From NCBI GenBank assembly GCA_014800065.1, contig JAAVGX010000053.1, positions 1 through 46,883 of the forward strand: DNA of 46,883 nucleotides. The letters are read 5' to 3'. The notes beneath the pieces are model-generated. The model had not been told where the DNA came from, made no database searches, and saw only the letters and a program-made list of their open reading frames with translations. This document shows, one piece after another, positions 1-6,406 of the stretch. The DNA is from Bacteroidales bacterium (GTDB lineage: Bacteria > Bacteroidota > Bacteroidia > Bacteroidales > Muribaculaceae). The position numbers were made by a program, and so were the translations under genes. Numbering within the stretch: the first letter of the stretch is position 1; the number at the start of each line of letters is the position of its first letter.

Positions 1-626
1 GAAATCAGGAGCTTGTAATTATTGTTTATTTGCTGATCCGCTTCTATGACTTTTTTAATCTCAGTTTCTATTGCTTTAATTTGTACTGCTATAGTTGCCA
101 CCATCTTTTCCATACGTCGCCTTGTTGCGCTGTCATCAATAGTTTTTAACTGATTAAGATAGGATGTTCTGGTACGAACCGCCAGATACCGTTCATTGCG
201 TAGTTCCCGTAGTTTCTTTATGACAGGACTCTCGGGCTTTGAGGGTGTCAGTTTCTCCCTCATAGTATAAACATAATCAGCAATAAACTGAGCATCGACC
301 TTGTCGTTCTTGTTTCTTCCTCGTGCTCCGGCATTCTTAACATCCAAAGGATGCAGCACTACAAAAGTGATACCTTTCTTATAGCACCATTCGGATAAAG
401 CGTTGGAATACACTCCCGTATGCTCCATTCCAATTACTGCGTCTTTGATATTGATTTTGAATGTACGCAGCCACTTACGCATGGCTTGAAAGCCTTCGGT
501 ATTGTTTGATACCTGAATGTGTGCGAATGAGCGGTAATCTTTACCCCTCTCAAAAATTGCAAAGTCAAGTGTGTTTTTTGACACATCACACCCGACATAA
601 TGTTGGAAATTTGATAAGTCTTTCAT
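1..626 (-). CDS. IS110-family transposase, N-terminal part (cut by window edge)
   Basis: The minus strand is open from an ATG at 626 to the window edge (208 codons). The start reads MKDLSNFQHYVGCDVSKNTL, the usual opening of an IS110 DEDD (RuvC-like) transposase. Acidic residues fit the catalytic set: D14 in GCDVSKNTLD, E68 in VIGMEHTGVYS, and D108/D111 in RNKNDKVDAQFIADY. A charged, probably coiled-coil stretch follows at about 165-200. The C-terminal Tnp_20 domain with the catalytic serine would lie outside the window, so intactness cannot be judged. IS110 enzymes excise a circular form and reinsert it using a bridge RNA made from the element's non-coding end. The family call is firm; activity is unknown. 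Confidence 0.93.
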   Translation of the reverse strand, partial: MKDLSNFQHYVGCDVSKNTLDFAIFERGKDYRSFAHIQVSNNTEGFQAMRKWLRTFKINIKDAVIGMEHTGVYSNALSEWCYKKGITFVVLHPLDVKNAGARGRNKNDKVDAQFIADYVYTMREKLTPSKPESPVIKKLRELRNERYLAVRTRTSYLNQLKTIDDSATRRRMEKMVATIAVQIKAIETEIKKVIEADQQINNNYKLLI

Positions 627-840
627 ACCTTTGCGGTTGAAGTTAGACAATAAGTGTTGAATGCATCCATAACTTTTAGTAGACATTAAGGTCTAGAAAT
701 CTAGCTTGATGTGTTCAACAGGTTAAGACAGAGACGGACTCTAACCCCGGATAGTCCTCAGTGACTAGCTAACCTTTTAGTTCACCGTCTCTGTCTTTTT
801 AACAATTCAGTAGGTCTAATGTTAATTCTGATTTGCACTG
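627..840 (-). ncRNA. candidate IS110 bridge RNA / left-end structured region
   Basis: This gene-free stretch precedes the transposase start, where IS110-group elements encode their bridge RNA. Read on the minus strand, 797-785 pairs perfectly with 737-725 (13 bp, AAGACAGAGACGG with its complement). It encloses an asymmetric internal loop (17 nt at 784-768, 14 nt at 751-738) capped by a 5-bp hairpin, TAGTC with GACTA (767-752). Both loop strands contain GGTTAG. A second small palindrome (CTAGA/TCTAG, 693-704) lies nearer the start codon. A long stem, an internal loop and a capping hairpin are the layout of a bridge-RNA guide loop. The RNA ends are inferred from the -7 box at 841-848 and the start codon. 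The structure is seen; the function is inferred. Confidence 0.55.
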
Positions 841-848
841 CAAAGATA
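841..848 (-). promoter_or_regulatory. -7 box TATCTTTG reading toward the IS110 end
   Basis: The minus strand reads TATCTTTG, a perfect Bacteroidetes TAnnTTTG box. Transcription would start near 837 and run through the structured region into the transposase. No TTTG-like -33 element sits 20 bp upstream (the minus strand there is AGGC). It may be weak, or it may be completed only when the element's two ends join in a circle, as described for some IS110 elements. The latter is speculation. Confidence 0.5.
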
Positions 849-864
849 AAAGCTAACAATTGTT

Positions 865-881
865 AAAGGCCTCCGGCCTTT
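865..881. terminator. short GC-rich hairpin between IS110 end and barrel gene
   Basis: AAAGGCC (865-871) and GGCCTTT (875-881) form a 7-bp stem with a 3-nt loop. The run of T is short, so it is a weak terminator at best. It may also mark the chromosomal side of the insertion. Nothing else recognisable lies between 849 and 933. Confidence 0.35.
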
Positions 882-933
882 TGTGCCTCGCGTTGATTCT
901 GCAGCAGCCTCGTTTGCGCAATTTGCCTTTTCA

Positions 934-965
934 CTTGTTATTTTGGATTGTTTGTAGTATATTTG
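934..965 (+). promoter_or_regulatory. Bacteroidetes promoter of the barrel gene
   Basis: CTTG (934-937) and TATATTTG (958-965) are 20 bp apart, fitting the -33/-7 consensus. Transcription would start near 969. This decides the downstream start: an in-frame upstream codon at 948 lies inside the promoter, so the ATG at 984 is preferred. Confidence 0.75.
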
Positions 966-983
966 CAACAATTTCGAAAATAT

Positions 984-1505
984 ATGAGATCATCATGCAA
1001 GCGTCCGGCGATAGCGCTTATAATATTCGCCATTATATCGATATTTGCGTTTGAAGCAAACGCGCAGTATAATCGCGGAGACAAGGCGTTCGGAGTGCGG
1101 GCGGGTTATGAATCGCGCAACAGCAGTGCGGTTGCGGGAATTTCGTTTGAGTATACTCTGAGCCGTCATGTTCGCCTTGCGCCTGAAATTGACCTGATTT
1201 TCCGAAATAACAACCGCGATGGCGGTTCGTTTGCGTTCAATGTTGATTTTCCGTTGCAACTACGCAATGACCGCTCGGCATTCTATCCCATGGCCGGCTT
1301 GGTTTACCGCAGCTGGGGTCTACATAATAAAGATGTGGATCATAAGGATAATATCACCCGCAGCAACAGCCTTGGATTGAACGTTGGTGCCGGTTTTGAG
1401 ACCCGGGTGAGCAGCGGTTGCAAGTTATCACTTGAAGCCATATACACCCTTCAGCACCACTTTCCCGGTGTTGAAATCCTTGCGGGCATCAGTTTCGTAT
1501 TCTAA
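984..1505 (+). CDS. small secreted outer-membrane beta-barrel protein
   Basis: Encodes 173 residues from ATG 984, about 15 nt after the predicted transcript start. The N-terminus MRSSCKRPAIALIIFAIISI continues to FAFEANAQ, a signal peptide with cleavage after ANA. The mature part alternates short amphipathic strands (FGVRAGYE, AGISFEYTL, FAFNVDFPLQL, LGLNVGAGFE, LSLEAIYTL) and ends in a strand with terminal Phe (LAGISFVF), the normal end of a barrel recognised by BamA. It resembles the small 8-strand OmpX/OprF-type porin-family proteins common in Bacteroidales. Substrate unknown. tsaD follows 3 bp after its stop, so the two may share a transcript. Confidence 0.75.
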   Translation: MRSSCKRPAIALIIFAIISIFAFEANAQYNRGDKAFGVRAGYESRNSSAVAGISFEYTLSRHVRLAPEIDLIFRNNNRDGGSFAFNVDFPLQLRNDRSAFYPMAGLVYRSWGLHNKDVDHKDNITRSNSLGLNVGAGFETRVSSGCKLSLEAIYTLQHHFPGVEILAGISFVF

Positions 1506-1508
1506 CTT

Positions 1509-2528
1509 ATGAAATCGACAGTAATATTAGGAATAGAGTCGTCGTGCGACGACACATCAGCAGCCATTATCGTAGATGGTATTTTAAAATCGAACGTCAT
1601 CGCTTCCCAGGCCGTTCATGAAGAGTACGGTGGTGTAGTTCCGGAGCTTGCCTCCCGAGCACATCAGCAGAACATAGTTCCCGTGGTTGACGCGGCCATC
1701 AAACGCGCAGGTATCAGTCGCGGCGACATTTCTGCGATAGCGTTCACCCGCGGTCCGGGTCTGATTGGGTCGCTGTTGGTGGGCACGAGCTTCGCCAAGG
1801 GTATGTCGCTCGGACTCCGTATTCCGATTATCGATGTTAATCACCTGCACGGCCACGTTCTGAGCCACTTTGTGCGAGAAAATCCCGAAGACCGAGTGCC
1901 CGAATTTCCCTTTCTATGCTTGCTCATCTCCGGCGGGAATTCGCAGATTATCCTTGTGAAAAGTCCCGAAGATATGGAAATACTGGGCCGTACGATAGAC
2001 GATGCCGCGGGCGAAGCGTTCGATAAATGCGCAAAGGTGATGGGACTGCCCTACCCCGGGGGCCCACATATCGACCGCCTTGCAGCAGAAGGTGATGCCA
2101 AGCGCTTCAAATTTGCCAAACCGCACATTCCCGGCCTTGATTACAGTTTCAGCGGCCTCAAAACTTCGTTCCTCTACACCCTTCGTGACGGACTGAAAGC
2201 CGATTCCGACTTCATCGAGCATAATAAAGCCGACCTTGCTGCATCGCTTCAACATACCATCATCGAAATCCTGATGGACAAGCTGCGGAAAGCCGTTGAG
2301 CAAACCGGCGTGACTACCGTTGCCATAGGAGGAGGCGTTTCGGCCAATAGCGGCGTGCGCAATGCTGTGGCCCAATATTGTGCCGAGAATGGTCTTGACG
2401 CCTTCATACCGGCTCGAAAATTCACCACCGACAATGCAGCCATGATTGCCATGGCGGGCTATTTCAAATATCAAAACAAGGACTTCTGCCGCTACGACGA
2501 AGTACCGTTCGCACGCACATCCATCTGA
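1509..2528 (+). CDS. tsaD: tRNA N6-adenosine threonylcarbamoyltransferase TsaD
   Basis: 339 residues, the usual TsaD length. TsaD moves the threonylcarbamoyl group from TC-AMP onto A37 of ANN-decoding tRNAs (t6A), in the cytoplasm with TsaB and TsaE. Visible motifs: ILGIESSCDDTS at residues 6-17, the metal-binding HLHGH (H112 and H116), GGGVSANSGVR, and a late TTDNAAMIA motif of the ASKHA nucleotide-binding fold. The stop is followed 2 bp later by cinA, so co-transcription is likely. Family call is secure. Confidence 0.97.
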   Translation: MKSTVILGIESSCDDTSAAIIVDGILKSNVIASQAVHEEYGGVVPELASRAHQQNIVPVVDAAIKRAGISRGDISAIAFTRGPGLIGSLLVGTSFAKGMSLGLRIPIIDVNHLHGHVLSHFVRENPEDRVPEFPFLCLLISGGNSQIILVKSPEDMEILGRTIDDAAGEAFDKCAKVMGLPYPGGPHIDRLAAEGDAKRFKFAKPHIPGLDYSFSGLKTSFLYTLRDGLKADSDFIEHNKADLAASLQHTIIEILMDKLRKAVEQTGVTTVAIGGGVSANSGVRNAVAQYCAENGLDAFIPARKFTTDNAAMIAMAGYFKYQNKDFCRYDEVPFARTSI

Positions 2529-2530
2529 CC

Positions 2531-3754
2531 ATGCGCCTATCCATTGTAATCATCGGCGACGAAATTCTGCTCGGCAAGGTTACCGACACCAACTCGGGTT
2601 TGATATCCCGCACACTTACGGGCAAGGGGTGGGACACAGTATCCATCCGCACCACCGGCGACACCGCCTCCGGAATCCGCGGTGCAGTAGAGGCGGCTCT
2701 TGCCGAGGCCGACCTTGTGCTCACCACCGGCGGCCTGGGGGCTACCCGCGACGACATCACCAAGGGCGTGATGATGGAAATATTCGGCGGCGAGTCGGTA
2801 TATAATACTGATGTAGAGGCAAATCTCGAAGAAATTTTTGCCAAACGCGGCATCAAGCTCAACGAACTCACCCGCACCCAAGCCATGGTGCCGTCGTCGG
2901 CCCGGATTATACAGAATATTACCGGAACCGCGCCGATAATGTGGTTCGAGCGCGACGGGAAAGTACTTGTGACAATGCCGGGCGTACCGTTCGAGACTCG
3001 CACCATGTTGCCTATTGTTACGGAGACAATAACTGAGCACTTCCACCCCTCCACCCATGCCATGCGCCGGGAGCTTACGGCTATCAACGTTTCCGAGAGC
3101 GCCATGGCGGAGCGCCTTGCCACCTTTGAGGACGAGTTGCCCTCAGGGACGCATATCGCTTATCTTCCTTCACCGGGTATCCTGGTTCTGCGTCTTGACA
3201 GCGAAAACATTCAGCCGACATTATTCAATTCCCTCTATGAACGCCTCAAAGAGCTTGTAGGGGATAATTATATAGGTGAAGGGGTGCTCTCCCCTGCCGA
3301 GCTATGTATCAACCTTGTGCGACGTGCTCATGGCACAGTTGCTACGGCCGAAAGCTGTACAGGCGGAAATATAGCTCACCGAATCACCGAAGTAGCCGGA
3401 TGCTCCGATGTTTTTGTCGGTGGTGTGGTAAGCTACTCCAACGAAGTGAAGCACAATGTGTTGGGTGTTAGCAAAGAGTCGCTTAGCACCTATGGAGCTG
3501 TAAGCGAACCGGTAGTGCGGCAGATGGCCGAGGGCGTTCGGCGCGTTACGGGGGCCGATTACAGTGTTGCTACGAGCGGCATAGCCGGTCCCGGAGGAGG
3601 AACGGCCGAAAAACCTATAGGTACAGTATGGATTGCCGTATCAACCCCTACGGGAACATCGGCCAAACTGCACTACTTCACCGGCGACCGGGACACCGTA
3701 ATAATGCGTGCCACCGCCTCCGCCCTTATGATGCTTGTGAACGACCTTATTTAA
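2531..3754 (+). CDS. cinA: CinA family protein (MoaB-like domain plus NMN deamidase domain)
   Basis: 407 residues with both classic domains. Residues 1 to about 170 form the molybdopterin-binding-like (COG1058) domain, with GDEILLGKVTDTNS at 9-22 and TTGGLGATRDD at 65-75. The C-terminal amidohydrolase domain starts at about 255 and carries AESCTGG (S275), SYSNEVK (Y302, K307) and a glycine-rich SGIAGPGGG. In characterised homologues this domain hydrolyses nicotinamide mononucleotide to NaMN, recycling pyridine nucleotides; the N-terminal domain can act on ADP-ribose. It sits 2 bp after tsaD. A role in competence is historical and is not implied here. Confidence 0.95.
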   Translation: MRLSIVIIGDEILLGKVTDTNSGLISRTLTGKGWDTVSIRTTGDTASGIRGAVEAALAEADLVLTTGGLGATRDDITKGVMMEIFGGESVYNTDVEANLEEIFAKRGIKLNELTRTQAMVPSSARIIQNITGTAPIMWFERDGKVLVTMPGVPFETRTMLPIVTETITEHFHPSTHAMRRELTAINVSESAMAERLATFEDELPSGTHIAYLPSPGILVLRLDSENIQPTLFNSLYERLKELVGDNYIGEGVLSPAELCINLVRRAHGTVATAESCTGGNIAHRITEVAGCSDVFVGGVVSYSNEVKHNVLGVSKESLSTYGAVSEPVVRQMAEGVRRVTGADYSVATSGIAGPGGGTAEKPIGTVWIAVSTPTGTSAKLHYFTGDRDTVIMRATASALMMLVNDLI

Positions 3755-3777
3755 CAGTAAACACACTCTAAGAGGCT

Positions 3778-4425
3778 ATGGACGACGATTACGGTTGCGA
3801 TTACGGCTACGAGCCCGACTATCATCATCACTCCGGCTACTACGATGAGCCAGAACGCTGTGATATGTACTATGACGAGTGCGACTGCGAATACTGCGAG
3901 GAACTCGAAGCAGAAATCGACGAATTGATTGATAATGACTATGATAGAAGCCGCAGGGCTTCCGGCCGATCGAGTGATTACTCATCAATATCGGACGAGG
4001 GCCGTATTGTTCCTATGCCCTACAGAAGTCAGCGTCAACCCCGCCAGCAAACCAATCAACCGAAACCGATAAAGCAACCCAAGCAACCAAGCCAGCCCAA
4101 AAAGCGGAAGGCAGCGCCTGTAACACCGGAGCCATCAGCAGAAGAAAATGAAAGAGTTCTGCAAGCACTGGCTGAGGTGAGACGCGAAAAGGAGCTTAAG
4201 CAAAAGATAAAAGAACTCCAAAAGGGTATAGCCTTACTAAAAGTCGAAAATCACAATTTGGAAAAAAAGCTCGAACCGCTTCAGGAAATAGAGCAACTTT
4301 ATCTTGAAGAAAAGTCGCGCACACGTTCAACTATTAAATGGTGCATAGTAATTTGCACAATAGCTCTTTTGGTGCTGTTTATGGTTTTAATGAACCTTTA
4401 CACACCACCGACAGTGGTATTATAG
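3778..4425 (+). CDS. unrecognised tail-anchored membrane protein with acidic Tyr/Cys-rich head
   Basis: 215 residues; no family recognised. Residues 1-55 are unusually rich in Asp, Glu, Tyr, His and Cys (MDDDYGCDYGYEPDYHHHSG, then YYDECDCEYCEEL). Residues 75-120 are a Pro/Gln/Lys-rich linker. Residues 120-180 are strongly charged with heptad spacing (coiled coil). One hydrophobic helix (about 185-207, WCIVICTIALLVLFMVLMNL) lies near the C-terminus, with no signal peptide, which predicts a tail-anchored inner-membrane protein with its body in the cytoplasm. The Cys/His-rich head could bind metal (inference). Its stop overlaps the 3' end of the opposing gene by 6 bp. Not obviously co-transcribed with cinA (23 bp gap). 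Confidence 0.75.
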   Translation: MDDDYGCDYGYEPDYHHHSGYYDEPERCDMYYDECDCEYCEELEAEIDELIDNDYDRSRRASGRSSDYSSISDEGRIVPMPYRSQRQPRQQTNQPKPIKQPKQPSQPKKRKAAPVTPEPSAEENERVLQALAEVRREKELKQKIKELQKGIALLKVENHNLEKKLEPLQEIEQLYLEEKSRTRSTIKWCIVICTIALLVLFMVLMNLYTPPTVVL

Positions 4426-5223
4426 GCCATAGTAGAATCGCAGGTCATCTTCCTCATTGTCCAACGCTTCATCTTCGTCTTCGTCATCGTATTCATCATA
4501 GTCATCGTAAGCAGGTAACTCAACCTTCGGTCTGGGGCGAGTGTTGACAAAACATTCAAATTCAAATGATTCCACTCTGTATCCATGCAGAGAACGTTCG
4601 ATATGCTCATAATGCCGAATCGGATGGTACCACATGGTATAGACTCTCTGAATACTATCTCGCGTTTCAACATTGAATTCAAAGTCTTTTTTATCCTGGA
4701 TTACGCGAACTTTAATCTTTGGCCCATAAATTTTCTTTTCAGGGTTAAACTCACGAAAATAAAACTGCTTTCCTTTTTTATAAATCACACGCCAAAGCGA
4801 ACGATCATTACCGGAAGCCACAATGGCTTGAGGGTCATCAGATGTGAGGTTCTTGACCATCCGCTCAACGTCGGCCATTGTAAAGTTGGATCCACAAGGC
4901 TTCAGGGCATATCTACTCTCAACGCTATCCTGTAGTCTTTTTCTCTCTATTGCATGTATTTGGCTAACTTGCTGAATACTATCCCACCGGCGTTTTTCTC
5001 TCTCCTGCTCCTGTAGCTGTTCGAGCTCTCTTCGCTCTCTTTCCGCTTCTCTCATATTACGATATGCTTGCCATTGAGCTTTGTTAATGTCAACAGCTGT
5101 ATCACCGATGATATAAACGCAACCAATCACCACAAAGGCAGTGATGATAATTACAAATCGCCGAATCCTTGCGATTTTCTTAATTCTATCTACGATTGAC
5201 TGATGTTCCGGAAGTTCAATCAT
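4420..5223 (-). CDS. unrecognised membrane protein with coiled coil and acidic tail
   Basis: 267 residues; no family recognised. A hydrophobic helix at about 22-42 (RFVIIITAFVVIGCVYIIG) follows a basic N-terminus, so the rest probably faces the periplasm or cytoplasm as a single-pass protein. Residues 50-100 are a charged Glu/Arg-rich coiled coil (REAERERRELEQLQEQ). A compact middle region (about 105-215) contains FTMADVERMVKNLTSDDP and several aromatic beta-like stretches. The C-terminal 35 residues are almost all Asp, Glu and Tyr. It meets the preceding plus-strand gene tail to tail, sharing 6 bp. The two proteins share architecture (one helix, coiled coil, acidic Tyr-rich end) but not visible sequence. 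Confidence 0.75.
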   Translation of the reverse strand: MIELPEHQSIVDRIKKIARIRRFVIIITAFVVIGCVYIIGDTAVDINKAQWQAYRNMREAERERRELEQLQEQEREKRRWDSIQQVSQIHAIERKRLQDSVESRYALKPCGSNFTMADVERMVKNLTSDDPQAIVASGNDRSLWRVIYKKGKQFYFREFNPEKKIYGPKIKVRVIQDKKDFEFNVETRDSIQRVYTMWYHPIRHYEHIERSLHGYRVESFEFECFVNTRPRPKVELPAYDDYDEYDDEDEDEALDNEEDDLRFYYGL

Positions 5224-5244
5224 CCACTATTAACTATTAAACGG

Positions 5245-5274
5245 CAAGGGTCGGGGCATTTGCTCCGACCCTTG
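5245..5274 (-). terminator. strong hairpin closing the bamA-OmpH operon
   Basis: CAAGGGTCGG (5245-5254) pairs with CCGACCCTTG (5265-5274), extendable inward by two pairs to leave a 6-nt loop. It lies 18 bp past the stop of the last OmpH gene and before the next minus-strand start at 5223. The trailing T-run is short. Confidence 0.7.
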
Positions 5275-5291
5275 GTTAATGGGGTTACTGA

Positions 5292-5795
5292 TTAGAGGCC
5301 GAGTTTTGTGCGGATCATGGGAGTTACGTCCACCACGTCGGTTCCTTTGTAGAGGAGGAGTCCGGGTTCGTTGGGGAAGATGAAGGTGAAGCCGTTTTCC
5401 TGGCCTACAGCGTTGATGGCATCGGTGATTTTCTGCTGGATAGGAGCAGCGAGCTGTTCCTGCTGGCGAGCGATGTCCTGCTGAGCCTGGTTGCGGAATT
5501 TGTCGACGTTGTTTGCAAGTTCCTGGATTTCCTGCATACGACGTTCCTTGATGGCGTCGGGAGTATTGGTATCATTAGCGATGTTCTGATACTCAGTGTA
5601 CTTCTGATTGACAGCTTCCTGGAGCTTATCGAATTCGGCCTGAAATTTCTGGGAAATCTGTTCCATTTGTTTCTGCATCTCAGCAGTTTCGGGCATGGCG
5701 GTAAATACTTCGTCAAGATTTACGACACCAAACTTCTGTGCCATCACGCTCATGGGAAGGATGCGTGCGATGAAGAGAATGATTTTCTTGAACAT
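5292..5795 (-). CDS. OmpH/Skp-family periplasmic chaperone, distal copy
   Basis: About 167 residues from the ATG at 5795; a second ATG at 5801 is possible. After the leader, QKFGVVNLDEVFTAMPETAE is the OmpH opening, followed by a long helical coiled-coil hairpin (about 35-125) and a C-terminal beta piece (GFTFIFPNEPGLLLYKGTDV). Skp trimers hold unfolded outer-membrane proteins for BamA. Oddity: the leader MFKKIILFIARILPMSVMAQ has an Arg and a Pro inside its hydrophobic core, weaker than the leader of the neighbouring copy. The gene has its own promoter inside the end of the upstream copy. It closes the bamA operon. Confidence 0.93.
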   Translation of the reverse strand: MFKKIILFIARILPMSVMAQKFGVVNLDEVFTAMPETAEMQKQMEQISQKFQAEFDKLQEAVNQKYTEYQNIANDTNTPDAIKERRMQEIQELANNVDKFRNQAQQDIARQQEQLAAPIQQKITDAINAVGQENGFTFIFPNEPGLLLYKGTDVVDVTPMIRTKLGL

Positions 5796-5836
5796 AGTCA
5801 AAAGTGTTGTTATGATATTGATTTATTTTTCTATCA

Positions 5837-5868
5837 CAAAGTTAATGTTAAAATCCCAATTTTGCAAG
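5837..5868 (-). promoter_or_regulatory. internal promoter for the distal OmpH gene
   Basis: On the minus strand CTTG (5868-5865) and TAACTTTG (5844-5837) are exactly 20 bp apart. The -33 element lies in the last codons of the preceding OmpH gene. Transcription would start near 5833, about 38 nt before the start. This allows extra Skp without more BamA (inference). Confidence 0.7.
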
Positions 5869-6357
5869 AACTTCATTGCTAATATCAATACGGGGTGAGG
5901 CGTAAATGATATCGGAAGAAGAAGCGCGGTCGAAAACGGTTTGATAACCGCGTTCTTCAGCGACTTTCTTGATAGCGTTGTAGACATCGTCCTGAACGGG
6001 TTTCAGGAGGCTCTGTCGCTTCTGGTAGAGGTCGCCCTCCGGACCGAAGTATTTGTAGCGCAGTTCGGTAGCTTCCTTTTCCTTGGCCACGATTGCTTCT
6101 TCGCGTTTTTTTACCTGGTCCTCGGTGAGGAAAACCTTATCGGCCAGATAGGCCTGATACATATTCTCGGCTTCTTTGGACAAATTCTCGACTTCCTTCT
6201 GCCAGCGCTGAGAAAGCTGGTTGAGCTGTTCGTTAGCCATTTCGTAGGAAGGTACATTCTTGAAGATGTATTCCATATCGACCATGGCAAACTTCTGGGC
6301 ATTGGCGGCAACCATACCGGCCACTACCATCAACAGGATTGCAAATATCTTTTTCAT
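5848..6357 (-). CDS. OmpH/Skp-family periplasmic chaperone, proximal copy
   Basis: 169 residues with a good signal peptide (MKKIFAILLMVVAGMVAANA, cleaved before QKFAMVDM). The mature start QKFAMVDMEYIFKNVPSYEM matches the OmpH family, then about 90 residues of charged coiled coil, then a short C-terminal strand region (GYQTVFDRASSSDIIYASP). Located 49 bp downstream of bamA in the same direction, consistent with delivery of barrel precursors to the BAM complex. Paralogue of the adjacent distal gene, with the same domain plan but clearly diverged sequence. Confidence 0.95.
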   Translation of the reverse strand: MKKIFAILLMVVAGMVAANAQKFAMVDMEYIFKNVPSYEMANEQLNQLSQRWQKEVENLSKEAENMYQAYLADKVFLTEDQVKKREEAIVAKEKEATELRYKYFGPEGDLYQKRQSLLKPVQDDVYNAIKKVAEERGYQTVFDRASSSDIIYASPRIDISNEVLAKLGF

Positions 6358-6406
6358 AGCGTTTCTATAATCGTTTAGATATTAGACGTTTGAAAATACA
6401 AAAGGT

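Noticed and set aside
725..797. Inverted repeat read as a transcription terminator
   Set aside because: The loop is 47 nt, too long for an intrinsic terminator, and it has its own internal structure, which fits a structured RNA better.
860..1054. 64-codon plus-strand frame upstream of the barrel gene
   Set aside because: Begins with TTG inside a hairpin, crosses the promoter at 934-965 and overlaps the signal peptide in another frame.
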